Of a DNA stretch of 64,000 nt, positions 23,010 through 35,181 are shown one piece after another. Under the pieces are notes generated by a model. That model was not told the origin of the DNA, did no database searches, and worked only from the letters and a program-made list of their open reading frames with translations. Both the position numbers and the translations under genes were made by a program. The stretch's first letter is position 1. Each line of letters begins with the position of its first letter. Origin of the DNA: Linanthus parryae (lineage: Eukaryota; Streptophyta; Magnoliopsida; Ericales; Polemoniaceae); NCBI GenBank assembly GCA_023055425.1, contig JALGPY010000010.1:17209363-17273362 (forward strand), read 5' to 3'.

Positions 23010-25194
23010 TGTTCGCGATAATTCCCAAGTATAGGAATATCGTTCTAAGTAGTACCCGAGTAAGAACGGGGTCGAATCCACAAGGAGAGGAGGTTTAGAC
23101 AATGACTTGCAAAACTAGAAAACGACAAACTAAAGCAAGAAAACACAAACTCTCAATGGCTTTAAAGCTTGCCAAGCTATTCAAATCCACCAAAATCAAT
23201 TGATGGAGCAAGTTTGAGGTTTGAGTTTAAGAACAAAGTAAACGACTACTAGAGCTACGATTCAAGAAACTAGGCGAAATACCAAGTAATGAGGGCTAGG
23301 GATCATCGGTTTCTCTAGTGACCAATCCTCCTATTATATTCAAGCCCGATTCTCAATTCGCATGTGTCAATCCACAAGACAAGTATCTCAAGAAGTGATT
23401 GCTCATACAATCCAACTCGCGACAAGAGAAGTGTGTAAATCCAACACGCTAATCAAGCACTAAAGAGGCTATTCAAATGAGATCCTCCAAATTTCAAGTG
23501 TTTCAAGCATCAACCATATGTAAACACATGTAGGTGTTTCCACATGAAAGATCAAGCAACAAATGAGATTTGTAAATTCTCACTCAAATCACCTAACTAG
23601 AACTTGATTTCTCAAAGTTAGGATTGATGAGTTCCTCTCACTCAAATGCAACTTCAAATCAAACACGTCTAAAGTATTCGCACATCTACCTATTCAATGC
23701 ATCAAATACTTCAACAAGAGAAATTCAAACATTGCACTAAGCATTCAAGTGAACTCAATTCAACCCATTCATCCTCGAAGTTCAACTTGAATCAATAAGA
23801 TGATTAGGGCACTAGATAGTCCCAAATCACCCAAGCAAGTGAATTAGCTAAACATGAGTATAAATTCAAGAGAAGTAAAGAAAATTATCATTCTATTCAT
23901 CATACTTGAATCCAACACATGTTATCACCAATCCAACCTCAATACATCAATTACTACTCGATTCAAACTAAGAACAAAACTACCCAACTTCATTCAAACC
24001 ACATCTAAGCTATGAAAATGAAGAAACTACCAAACTAACTAGTAATTGAGAAACTTTTCAATCTAAACTGCTGCTGCTATCTCTGCAGCTGCTACTGCTG
24101 CAATCACATACGAAGAACAGAGCCATACACAGTGAAACAGAGCAGAGACAGTAACAAGCAGCCCCCAAATGGATCAAAACAACCTCCTCTCTCCCTCTCT
24201 TCCTCTTTCTCTTGTTCTTGGCCCTGATTATGCTCAAAGAGAGCTCAGGCGCATCAAGAACAAGCCCATAATTAGGTGAAATCGGAGAGAGAGAGAGGAG
24301 CAAAAACAGAGGCGAAGAGCACTGTAGAATCCGTCGGGTCTGAGAGGAATCGAAATTTTCTTCACACTTGCTTTATATAGATGATGAGAATGGGTTGAGT
24401 AGCCTCCAAGACTTCATCTACGCCCTCCAATTCGTCCGATTCATCCTCAGTCGTCCATTTTCAGAACCTTCTCGCGAACCCTAGGTTTTAGGGCTTTTCT
24501 TGTCTCTTGATATTGGGCGGAATTGATGGGTTCAGAAGAGAGCTCTTGGGCTGGGGAGTAATTTGGGACCATTCTTACGCGATTTGGTGAAGAAACGAGA
24601 GAGAAAAGGGTCTTCGAAGAAGCTTCGGACGAGCTTTCATGGAGGTTGCTCTGTTCGCTGCGTGTTTCTTCGCTGAAGGTCGACGGGGAGAGAGAAGAAC
24701 GCTCACTGTCTATGAGCTGTTGTGCGAAAAGTGCAAAAAGACCCCCCTCCTTTGCTGAAACGTTTTAAAATACCCCAGGCTCTTCTTAAAATGTTTGAGA
24801 AAATACAATTCCACCCCGATTCCGTTATAAATCCTTCAAATAAGCCATTAACTCGTTTAGAAAACTGCAATAAGCTCCCCAACTCCGTTAAATGGTTTTC
24901 AAACAAACCCTTGGATGCAACTTTGGCCTTGCAAATTCGTCTCTTGACTTCTTGAATCTTCAAATCCCTTCAAATTAAGTCCTCCAAGCTTCTTTAATTC
25001 ATCGTTTGGCTCTCCTAGGCTAGTCTCTTGCGTTCTAAATCACGTATTTGCCTACAAAAATAAGATAAAAACAACCAAAGCTACGAAAACAAGCATAAGT
25101 CTAGAATTAGGGATATAACACGCAAATAACATATAAAAGTAAGTTAAGAGGAGGTCATTAACCTACTAAAACATGCGATTTTATGTCGTTAACA
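23010..25194 (-). repeat. 3' LTR of the non-autonomous element
   Basis: Read on the minus strand it runs TGTTAACGACATAAAATCG ... ATTATCGCGAACA. It matches 37051-39235 with only scattered differences seen by eye. A TATA box (minus-strand TATATAAA, 24372-24379) lies inside. The small open frames here are not coding. Confidence 0.95.
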
Positions 25195-25206
25195 CACCCC
25201 CCAACT
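25195..25206 (-). promoter_or_regulatory. Polypurine tract next to the 3' LTR
   Basis: Minus-strand AGTTGGGGGGTG lies directly before the 3' LTR start TGTTAACG. It primes plus-strand DNA synthesis. The identical 12-mer occurs again at 26701-26712. Confidence 0.8.
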
Positions 25207-26934
25207 AGCCTTTTGCTCGTCCTCGAGCAAAGAGAGCGATATTCAATTCTTTTTTTTTTTTTTAAAGAACCAATAATGAGAGGCACACACTCAACTAGAC
25301 AAGGCTTGACTCGATTCTAAACTAGACTCAAATATTTACAAAAACGCACACACACATTATCTATCCTAAGTGAGAACTCAAAGAAACAAAATACTAAGAG
25401 TTACTAGCTAATTTTAATTTTTTTGGTGGGGGAAAAAGAAGAATGCATAAATGTCTCATCAAATAAATTCTCAAAGTCCAAGAAGATTGAGAAAGAAGCC
25501 TAAGGACGTCTAAGCATATACTCATACAAATGTGGGCGGTGTTTGGTAGAAGGTGACTCATGCGAACTACAAAACTTGTTAAATTAAGTCCAATTTGCGA
25601 GAAAGTATGCCTTCAAAAATAAGGATCTCATGAAACTAGACATTCTCATACTTATTCAAAAGCACCCATGTAGGATGGACTCCCAAAGCTTTGAACAAAA
25701 ATTTTTAAGAAGGGGAGATGTGGTTGTGGGCTTGTATGATCCTTTTGTGGATTTTTGGTAGATGGTGCGATTTATCATTTTTTTTTTTTTTTTGAGATTT
25801 ATAGCATTAACATTTCATTTTTAACCTCAAATCCAAGGATCTCCAAGACCCACAACAAAATAGAGGAATAAACACGCGAGTGGGCTTTTTAAGCTAAACC
25901 AAGGGAGCTATCTAGGTGGTGACGTAACATTATCCCCGGACACCCCTCTATTTCTTAGACATCGCATGGGGTGTCATTGGTAACCACCACTCCAATGGGC
26001 TACAAGTTTCCACCGCAAAAACGAATAGAGAAAAATCTTTTTGTGAAGTTCAAATAGCTTTAGAAAATGCACCCTTTATCAAAAGTAAAAGACGTCAAAG
26101 CTTATGTGATCAACTTAGCTTAAAGGACTTAAACATGAAAAGTAAATTTAGTGTGTCGCTTTGTGAGAACGCATGATGTCGCGGAATGTGGGATATTGGT
26201 GTAGATGTATTGAGTATAAGCAAAGAATTCATTTCTAAAATAAAAATAAAAAGAACATGGACTAAGAAATTTCATTTTTTGAAAACATCTAGCTTCCTAA
26301 AATTCCCCCTTTTCACTTTTTCTCTTTTTTTTTTCATTTTTTCATTTTTTTTTTTGTTTTTTTTTTACTTTTTTTTTTTTTTTTTTTGAAATAAGTGACT
26401 CAACTATAACTTCCTAAGACTAAATAAAGCTATCAAATAAGAAAATAAAATCTAGACTCAAGATGAAAGGTGAAAATAAAACTATCAAAGAAAGAGGAAA
26501 AAAAAATCTATGGTTTGACACGGGGATAGAGTGATGCTTCTCATGAATGGTTCACACATTTTTTTTTTCAAAATTTTCAAATTTTTAATTTTTATGATTT
26601 TTTCAATTTTTTTTTTCATTTTTTTGTATTTTTCATGTAAATTACTATTGGAGAAAAAGCATGCTAGTAACCATTTAAGCAAGAAATAAAATCTACTCCC
26701 CACCCCCCAACTAAAATGTCACATTGTCCTCAATGTGTGAGAACAATGGAAGAGCATACAAGTTCATATAAGAGATAAGGGATAGATAGACCTCATTTTA
26801 GCTTTATTGGCCACCAAGCACAAGTCGTCCTCCAAGAGCAACCTACAAAATGGTAAAAGAAAAGAAGATGCAAGAAATAGAGATAAACTAATTTATTTAT
26901 TTACAACTAGGGAGGTGGAACAAAGAAAATGATG
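25207..26934 (-). other. A-rich non-coding interior with a second polypurine tract
   Basis: No gene. On the element strand this is rich in poly-A (plus-strand T runs at 25246-25263, 25778-25794, 26320-26390). At 26701-26712 the terminal polypurine 12-mer is repeated exactly, next to the minus-strand block CACATTGAGGACAATGTGAC (26721-26740), a pattern familiar from Athila-like elements. Confidence 0.7.
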
Positions 26935-28108
26935 CTATCCCACCCCCAATCTCGGAAATTTCTTTCCATGCCATGCCCCTACTTCATTCTTAGAAAAGTA
27001 CTTCTCCTTTAAAAAGTTTGATTCATCAATTAGAATAGATAGGAGAAGTAGGGGCAAGACACAAAAGATGAATAAGAGATGCAAGCAAAATCTAACAATA
27101 AAGTTAGAGCAAGTTGTTATGTCTTGCATCATCTTAAGAAAAGGGTTTGAAATCCTCAAATGAATTGAATCATAGAATGGGTCTTCATAAGTTGCCAAAT
27201 TTTTACTTGAAATAAAAACTTGAGAGATGGCGGCAACTTGTGAATCATCAATCTCATCACTTTTAAATAGGTCATATGGATTTGGGGATGGGGCTTCACA
27301 AGTGGGAGTTAAAATAATTTGAGAACTTGAAGCCTCATCCAAACCCTTAGGCACATCTTCCATTATGATAGAATCCGAGGGAGCATTCAAGTAAAATTCA
27401 ATTTCGTCACAAATACGAACATAGCTCCCCGGATCTTCATTAGACATATCAATACTAACCGGAGTACCTCCCAATAAAACTTCAATTTCGTCACAATCAA
27501 GATCATAGGAACTCCGGTAAGTACTAGGCTCTTCTAGAGCACAAGACAAGTCTACATTCCCTTCACTAGTGGTAGCATCAAATTTGACCTCTAACTCATC
27601 ACATGAGTGATTTTCATTTTGCGACTCCTCCTCACAAGTGTCACTATGTGAGTCATCCAAAATGGCTTCACTCATGTCATGGGTTGAAGAGTCATCATCA
27701 AAAATATCAATCTCACTACCGATATCACTATCACATGCTTCTTTAGATTGTGCAAATGAGAAATGAATACAATCACCTATCCTAGTGGCAACAACTCCAT
27801 CATCAAACACATCATCCAAATTTTGGTCTTCAATAGACTTGTGATGTGTGTGAGTGAGAACTTGAGACTCATATGATGGCGAGTCTTGTGAAGAGTAAGA
27901 GCTATATGCAAGAGACCCATCATCATGAGATTTTGAATATAACGATTCCACTTTATCGGCCAAGTAAGAAAATGCTTCTACTAGTTCTTTTGTGCCTTGA
28001 AAATAATTTTGCATTGTTTCCTCAAGAGAACTATTTATAGGCCTCTCTAGGTCCTCATTCATATAATCTTCCCTCTCAAAATAATTCACTCCTCTTGATT
28101 CACACGTC
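26935..28108 (-). pseudogene. Unknown ORF of the non-autonomous element, C-terminal part
   Basis: About 391 codons to a TAG at 26935. Together with 36614-36868 it was one frame of about 480 codons before the copia insertion; the two parts are in the same frame once the insertion and one copy of its ATATC duplication are left out. The protein is acidic and Ser-rich. It has a short helical, coiled-coil-like stretch near 27960-28040 (TMQNYFQGTKELVEAFSYLA) and several DEIE/CDEIE-type repeats. A strongly hydrophobic segment (IVRFCLHLLFIFCVLPLLLL, about 27028-27102) comes near the C terminus, followed by a short basic tail with WHGKKFPRLG. No zinc knuckle, protease or polymerase motif is present. 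It may be a degenerate gag-like or membrane protein. Function unknown. Confidence 0.65.
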
Positions 28109-28113
28109 ATATC

Positions 28114-29542
28114 TGTTGGAATAGATGCCCTAGAGGTAATCTAGTTTAGTATGAATTTGTATTTGGCTAGAAAATTCATTTATTATTTATTGGATATTTA
28201 ATATAATGAAGTCCTTAGATTTACAATCGTGTTGTTTATCTTAAATATCCCTAGTCAAGTATAATGATTAATGGGACAATCATCTATAGACTAGTATGGG
28301 GTTGGATTGATATGGAGATATCACGATCCAACACATAGGTGTGCATTACGGAATGTTGCACTGGATTGACCCATCACCGAGAAGGCTACATACATGTTAT
28401 GTTGAGTCACAAGTGCTTCTCGGGTACAATGGTATTGTCATCCTTAGACTTGAAGTCACTAGATATTCTAGTTGTGGATCATTGTGATCTTGGTAGCGTT
28501 AAACGCTACACCGTAACTGGGTAGTTATAAAGGCGTGTACTGGATACAATGAGAAGCAAGCTTAGAGATCGTAGTGGACGTAGAGAGGATTTGCCCCTCC
28601 CACATAACGGGAGCAAATATCCAAGGCCACTCGAAGGATAGTGCTTAAAGAATGTCTGGCCAGACTCAAATAAATCAATATGGGATATTGATGTTATTTG
28701 CACGAATAAGGCTATTCCATGGATCGAGAAACTATGGATTGGATATACGAGTGTGACTTGTATGTCTCGTGTCCAATCCGGATATGGAGGCAAAGGGATG
28801 AGACAATTACTTGTACAAGGTTGTCTAGATGACTATTCTATTAGTTGGCTAGAATGGATGTTTTGCTCGAAACCGCTCCATATTAGCAAAGAGTTGCTAC
28901 CAACTAGATAGAACCTATGGGGTCACACGCTATATAGAGTTGTACTAGATTTGGGAATTAATTAATTGGATTAATTAATTAGAAGGATCACTTTGCAAAC
29001 CCTTGCAAACTTAGTAGGGACTAATTTTCAAGGAAGGGACTAAATTGAATTCTAGTTGGACTAGAATAAGTCCTTTAGGTAGTTAACAAGGAGTTGTTGG
29101 ACTATATAAAGGACCCTCCTTCCTTCCTTCCTCATAACTTATGCTCTAAAGAGAACATAACAAGAGTGGGAGAGAACAAAGGAGAGAGAGAGCAAGCAAC
29201 AAGGAGGACGCCGCCCCCTTGCCGCCGCCCCCTCGTCCCCGACGCCAAAAAGGAGGCCGAGCCCTTCTTTATGCCTCGTTTTGCGTGATTCCTTCACCCT
29301 CCTCTCATTCCGGGCTAGCACCAAGGAGATTGGAGATCTAGGATCAACTCTAGGCGTGGATCAATTATAGAGAACGTGACACTATTCGCGTTTGAAGTCA
29401 TCAAGGAGAACCCAAAGGTGTGTTTATGATTTCTTACCTTCACTATCGTTATGCATCTAGACTTGTGATCCTTGGAGGGTTTTGCATGGTTGTTTGTTTG
29501 ATTATGCTTCCGTTTGCGCGATCCATGAATCAAAACCCTACA
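28114..29542 (+). repeat. 5' LTR of copia copy A
   Basis: 1429 bp, TG...CA ends. A TATA box (TATATAAA, 29103-29110) is followed by CCTTCC repeats and a purine-rich leader. It ends just before GTGGTATCAGAGCC. Confidence 0.95.
29103..29110 (+). promoter_or_regulatory. TATA box in copia LTR
   Basis: TATATAAAGGACCC lies about 430 bp before the LTR end, repeated at 36169-36176 and in copy B at 59276-59283. It is followed by a TTCC-rich stretch, as in many plant leaders. Confidence 0.6.
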
Positions 29543-29543
29543 G

Positions 29544-29556
29544 TGGTATCAGAGCC
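29544..29556 (+). promoter_or_regulatory. Primer binding site, tRNA-iMet
   Basis: TGGTATCAGAGCC starts one base after the LTR and is complementary to the 3' end of initiator tRNA-Met, the usual primer of plant copia elements. Confidence 0.95.
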
Positions 29557-31217
29557 ACAGGTCATAGAGCATAAACGTAGTTTATGTGTTACATTCTTGT
29601 TGTTTTACACCTTAATTTGTTGTTTATCGCGTAAAACAAGACAAATCAAGCATTGGATGCAATTTGTCAAAGAATTAAACATAACAAGACCCAATTTTGC
29701 ATTGGATGCATGAATTGGTGAGTTTGAGAAATTTTAGGATCTTAGATCTAGGGTTTGGGCATCCTTGGGGAAGAAGGAGTTCTCCCAAAACAAGGAAACA
29801 ACCAAACTTGGGCTCCAAGCAAGGAGGTTGTTTTGGAAACAACCTCCACAAGGAGGTTCGGCCCCCTAGGGGACCGCCCCCTTGCTTGCCGCCCAAGATT
29901 GGCGCCCTAAGGGGCCCGGCGGCCCTAACCCGCGGGCCTAGCTTGCGGGTTTTGGGCCGGGCCGGCCCTAGGGCCTTATGGTTCACTTTGTTTGGGCCCG
30001 GGCAATTGGATTGTTGGGCCCATGGACCGTTTTAACCCTAGAAATCCTAAAATCAATTAAAAATTGACCAAGCGCGTTAAAATTGGATTTTAACTGTTTA
30101 TGTGAAAATCGCATGGTGATTGGATATGGCCTTAGGATGTGGTTTGATGTGGATGTTTAATTTTATGGTTTGGTTTTACGGCCTGCGAGCTGATCAATTA
30201 ATTGTAATAATTAATTAGGGTTTTATGGCCTGCGTGCCATATTTTTTTTTTCTCAACTTGTGAGATTTATTTTATTTAGTGCTAGATAAAGTAGATTGTT
30301 AGCCAAGATTGGAGAAAAGAAGCCCAAAGCCAAAGAAGCCACAAAAGATGGAGCATGGAGCATGGAGCACACCACATGACTATGAAGGATGGACCAAAAG
30401 ATCAAGACGCATGGAGATGTGTTTTGTTTAGGGTTCATAGATAATTCCATTGGCTTGGAATTATCTTAGTCTAGAAAAGGCCATATCCACATCACGTTTA
30501 ATTTCTGTTTTGTGGTTGTTTATTTATTATCTTATTATTTGTGTGGTTGGTGTATGGATGATGCATGCAATTAGGATAATAAGATAATTAGACAACCCGG
30601 ATCTATTATTTGGAGTTGTGCCCAAACTCAAATAGATAGATTAGTTGATATTGATCAACAAGATAATTAAAATTGAATTAAAAAAATCCCTCAAAATTCA
30701 ATATTGTGTTCTTGCCTTCTCGTTATTTAAACACTCATTATCATCATTATTTATCAAGTACGTGCGTGCCAAAGCATGGCGACTTGGTTCATAATGATGG
30801 AATGCGATGGCACGTAACAATGTGCAATTGTTTAGATAAGAGGTTGAACACAACTAGGCTATTAATTTGATTAAGAAACCTAGAGGCAATCAATTGGGAT
30901 TATCCATATGGATGGATAAATAAGGAGTTATTTGCCCGATTGAACCAAGAGTTGCATATGAGATGCAATTGGAAATTGTTCCTACCTAAGAAGTAATCGA
31001 ATTATGGGTGACTTGCCAAAGCAAGCTCATAAGGAGATGAAAAAGATGGATCTTGGCCCACTATAAAATATAAGGATATTTTCCGCTTTAATATCTTGAG
31101 GGTTATTAATCCGTAGAAAAATAGTGGGAGCTATATTTAATAAACTAGCCATTATTAAATATAGTCAAAAATTCATAAATACTAGAACTTGCGTATTTTC
31201 CTTTTGTAGAATTCCAA
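29557..31217 (+). other. Long untranslated leader of copia copy A
   Basis: About 1.66 kb before the gag ATG, no ORF. It holds a GC-rich block (29870-30035) that copy B lacks in part, and a conserved pair of inverted repeats at 30742-30814 that could form a pseudoknot. Its end, GGGAGCTATATT, is also seen in copy B and in the fragment near 45340. Confidence 0.7.
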
Positions 31218-34200
31218 ATGGCAAACAACTCATCGAGTTCACAACATTCCCTACGATCTGTCCTTGAGAAGGACAAGCTCTCTGGAACCAACTTTCTTGA
31301 TTGGTACAGAAACTTGAGAATTGTTCTCAAGCAAGAGAAGAAACTGTACGCAATAGAGGAGCATGTTCCAGAAGGTCCAGAGAATCAGACACCTGCTGCC
31401 TTAAAGGCGTATCAAAAGCGTGTTGATGACACTAATGATGCGGCCTGCCTAATGCTTTGCACCATGACCTCTGAGCTTCAGAAGCAACATGAGAACATGA
31501 ACGCTGTCGATATGATCGAACATCTAAAGCAACTCTTCCAAGAGCAGGCGAGGGTAGAGAGGTATGACGTCTCAAAGGCACTGTTCAAATGTCATCTGGC
31601 AGAAGGGAACCCGGTGGGACCCCATGTACTCCGAATGATCGGGTACTTGGGGAATCTCGCCCGGCTTAGGTTCCCGGTCGGCCAAGAGTTGGCAACCGAT
31701 CTCGTGTTGCAATCGTTGCCTGAAAGTTATGGACAGTTCATTATGAACTATAACATGAACGAGATCGTTAAACCACTGCCAGATTTGCTCAACATGTTGA
31801 GGACGGCTGAACAGAGCATCAACAAGGGTAAGGGCAAGGCCATTATGATGGTGCATAAAGGAAAGGGCAAAAAGTTTGCCTCTTCCTCTAAGGGCAAAGG
31901 CAAGTCAGTTGCCAAGTCCAAGGAACAAGCCCTTAAGCCTGTTGGTGGCATTGCCAAGGTCGTGACTAAGGGTGAATGTCACTACTGTAGTCAACCTGGA
32001 CACTGGAGGAGGAACGTCCCAAAATATCTGGAGGACAAGAGGCTTGGAATAGTGATTCCACCACCACCAGGTATTTTTGTTGTAGATGTCAATTTAACTG
32101 TCTCTACATCATGGGTATTAGGTACTGGATGTGGATCTCATATTTGTCGAAATATGCAGGATCTAAAGAGAAGTAAAAGATTGGCTAAAGGGGAGGTAGA
32201 TCTGCGTGTTGGGAATGGAGCAAAGGTTGCTGCGTTGGCCATAGGCGTGTGCGAGCTATCTCTGCCTTCAGGATTATTTTTAGAATTAAATAATTGCTAT
32301 TTTGTGCCTGCTATGAGCATAAACATTATTTCTATTTCTTGTTTGGACAAGGAAGGTTTTATTATTTCAATAAAGAACAATTGTTGTTCCTTTTATTTGA
32401 ATAATATTCACTATTTTAGTGCGCAATTATTTAATGGACTTTATGTCCTTGATCTAAGCAATCCTGTCTACAACATTAATACCAAGCGGATTAAAATAAA
32501 TGATTTAAATCCTGCTTATTTATGGCATTGTCGTTTAGGCCACATAAATGAGAAACGTGTATCTAGACTCCATAAGGATGGATTACTAGACTCATTTGAT
32601 TTTGAATCATATGAGACATGTGAGGCTTGTTTATTGGGAAAAATGACAAAGTCCCCTTTCAATAAGAAAGGTGAGAGGACTAGTGAGCAATTGGCGCTCA
32701 TACATACCGATGTGTGTGGGCCATTTGCCACGCCAGCCAGGGGTGGTTATGTCTACTTCATTACATTTACTGATGATTACAGTAGATATGGATTTGTGTA
32801 CCTTATGAGGGCAAAATCGGAATCCTTTGAAGTGTTCAAAGAATTCAAGAATGAAGTAGAGAAGCAACTTGGCAAAAGTATCAAGGCTCTACGATCGGAT
32901 CGTGGAGGAGAATACTTGAGCCAAGAGTTTGACGACTATCTTATAGAGTGTGGGATCGTGTCCCAAATCACTCCACCCGGAACACCACAATGGATGGCCT
33001 GTCCGAGAGGAGGAATCGAACCCTGTTGGATATGGTTCGGTCTATGATGTGTCAAAACGATCTTCCATTATCATTTTGGGGCTACGCTCTATTAAGTGCA
33101 GCTTTCACCATTAACCGTGTTCCATCTAAATCAGTCATGAAGACACCATATGAGATGTGGAGTGGGAGGCGTCCCACACTGTCGTTCATGAGGATTTGGG
33201 GCTGTGATGTCTATGTAAAGCGTTTACAATCAGACAAGCTGGGGCCTAAATCGGATAAGTGTAAATTTGTGGGGTACCCTAAGGAAACTAAGGGATACTA
33301 TTTCTACAATCCAACCGAGAACAAAGTGTTTGTTGCTCGGACCGGCGTGTTTCTAGAAAGAGAATTTGTCTCTAAAGAAGCAAGTGGGAGGAATGTAGAA
33401 CTTGAAGAAGTTCAAGAACCACAAATCACTGAACCGATTATGGAACATGAACAGGAATCACAAGCAGTTGTGGATCCACCTGTTCAGGTAACACAAGAGC
33501 TTCGTAGATCTAATAGAGTGCGCCAGGAACCCGAGAGGTACGGACTTCTCGTAACTGATTCCGGCGACACGATGCTCATAGATGATGAGCCTAATACCTA
33601 TGAGGAGGCCATGAATGGCCCAGACTCGCAGAAGTGGCTTGAAGCCATGAGATCCGAGATGGAATCCATGTATACCAACAAAGTATGGACTTTGGTGGAA
33701 CCACCTGATGGGGCGCGGCCAATAGGGTGCAAGTGGGTCTTCAAGAAGAAGATCGACATGGATGGTAATGTGATTACCTATAAGGGCCGATTGGTGGCTA
33801 AAGGATTCAGATAGATTCATGGTATTGACTATGATGAAACCTTTTCACCAGTCGCAATGACCAAATCCATCCGAATCCTACTTGCAATTGCAGCATACTA
33901 CGACTATGAGATTTGGCAGATGGATGTCAAAACAGCATTGCTTTATGGGAATCTCCTCGAGGACGTGTATATGATACAGCCGGAGGGTTTTGAGGATCCA
34001 AAGCAAGCCAACAAAGTCTGTAAGCTGCAACGATCCATTTATGGATTGAAGCAAGCTTCTAGGAGTTGGAATCGACGTTTTGATGAAGTAGTCAAAGAGT
34101 TTGGCTTCATCAGAAACGAAGATGAGTCTTGTGTCTACAAGAAGGTTAGTGGGAGCTCTGTAGCTTTTCTGGTCTTGTATGTGGATGACATACTACTCAT

Positions 34201-35167
34201 TGGAAACGACATTCCCATGCTGCAATCTGTGAAAGATTGGCTAGGAAAGTGTTTCTCAATGAAGGACTTAGGGGAAGCAGCCTATATACTCGGTATAAAG
34301 ATCTATAGAGATAGATCTAAGAGGTTGCTAGGCCTAATTCAAAGTACATATATTGACAAGGTGTTGAAACGGTTCAACATGCAAGACTCCAAGAAGGGAT
34401 TCTTGCCCATGTCACATGGAATCACTCTTTCGAAGAGTGGTTGTCCTTCCAATGGGATTGAGAAGGATCGCATGAGTAGGATTCCCTATGCCTCGGCCAT
34501 AGGATCCATCATGTACGCCATGTTATGTACTAGACCAGATGTGTCGTATGCCTTGAGTATGACAAGCAGATACCAATCCAATCCGGGTGAGAGTCACTGG
34601 ATTGCTGTCAAGAACATCCTAAAGTACTTGAGAAGAACTAAGGATGCTTTCTTGATGTTTGGCGGTGAGGAAGAGTTGCGTGTAGGGGGTTACACTGATG
34701 CAAGCTTCCAAAACGATAGAGATGACTTTAGATCACAATCGGGATATGTGTTTTGCCTGAGTGGAGCAGCGGTGAGCTGGAAGAGTTCCAAGCAAGAGAC
34801 GGTGGCTGATTCTACAACAGAGGCTGAGTACATTGCTGCAAATGGCGCAGGAAAGGAGGCTGTTTGGATCAGAAAGTTTGTTTCTGAACTTGGTGTGGTC
34901 CCTAGCATTGCGGATCCAGTGGAGTTGTTCTGTGACAACACTGGGGCGATCGCGCAATCAAAGGAACCCAGATCGCACCAGAAGTCCAAGCATGTGCTCA
35001 GGAAGTTTCATCTGATTCGAGATATTATCGATAGAGGAGACGTTCGGATATGCAAGATTCCTACAGATGATAATCTGTCAGACCCGCTTACGAAGCCTCT
35101 CACGCAGTGGAAGCATGAAGGGCACACTAGGAGTATGGGCATACGAGATGCGCCAGATTGGCTCTAG
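31218..35167 (+). pseudogene. Copia copy A gag-pol polyprotein, broken
   Basis: The frame from ATG 31218 holds a copia gag (LSGTNFLDWYRNLRIVLKQE). Next is a zinc knuckle (31977-32018) whose last Cys is Val, and a protease motif at 32115-32130 where the catalytic Asp is Gly (LGTGCGSH). Then a GAG-pre-integrase finger (WHCRLGHIN... CEAC) and an integrase core (IHTDVCGPF, RSDRGGEYLSQEF). A one-base loss within 32991-32996 shifts the frame, which continues from about 32948 in frame 2. A TAG at 33812-33814 cuts the RT start (VAKGFR). RT then continues with YVDD at 34178-34189 and RNase H (YTDASFQ, DSTTEAEYIA), ending at TAG 35165. The protein could not be made or matured from this copy, though RT and RNase H themselves look intact. 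Copy B has the standard residue at the two substituted sites. Confidence 0.95.
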
Positions 35168-35169
35168 TG

Positions 35170-35181
35170 CAAGTGGGAGAC
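35170..35181 (+). promoter_or_regulatory. Polypurine tract of copia copy A
   Basis: AAGTGGGAGA ends directly before the 3' LTR (TGTTGG at 35182) and only a few bases after the pol stop codon. This is the typical copia arrangement. Confidence 0.85.

Noticed and set aside
24703..24963. ORFs inside the 2.2-kb LTRs, repeated at 38744-39004
   Set aside because: They occur in both LTRs simply because the LTRs are copies, and they overlap other frames and look non-coding.
31218..33047. The 609-codon ORF as a host gene
   Set aside because: It is the gag-integrase part of copia copy A, lying between matching LTRs with a target duplication.
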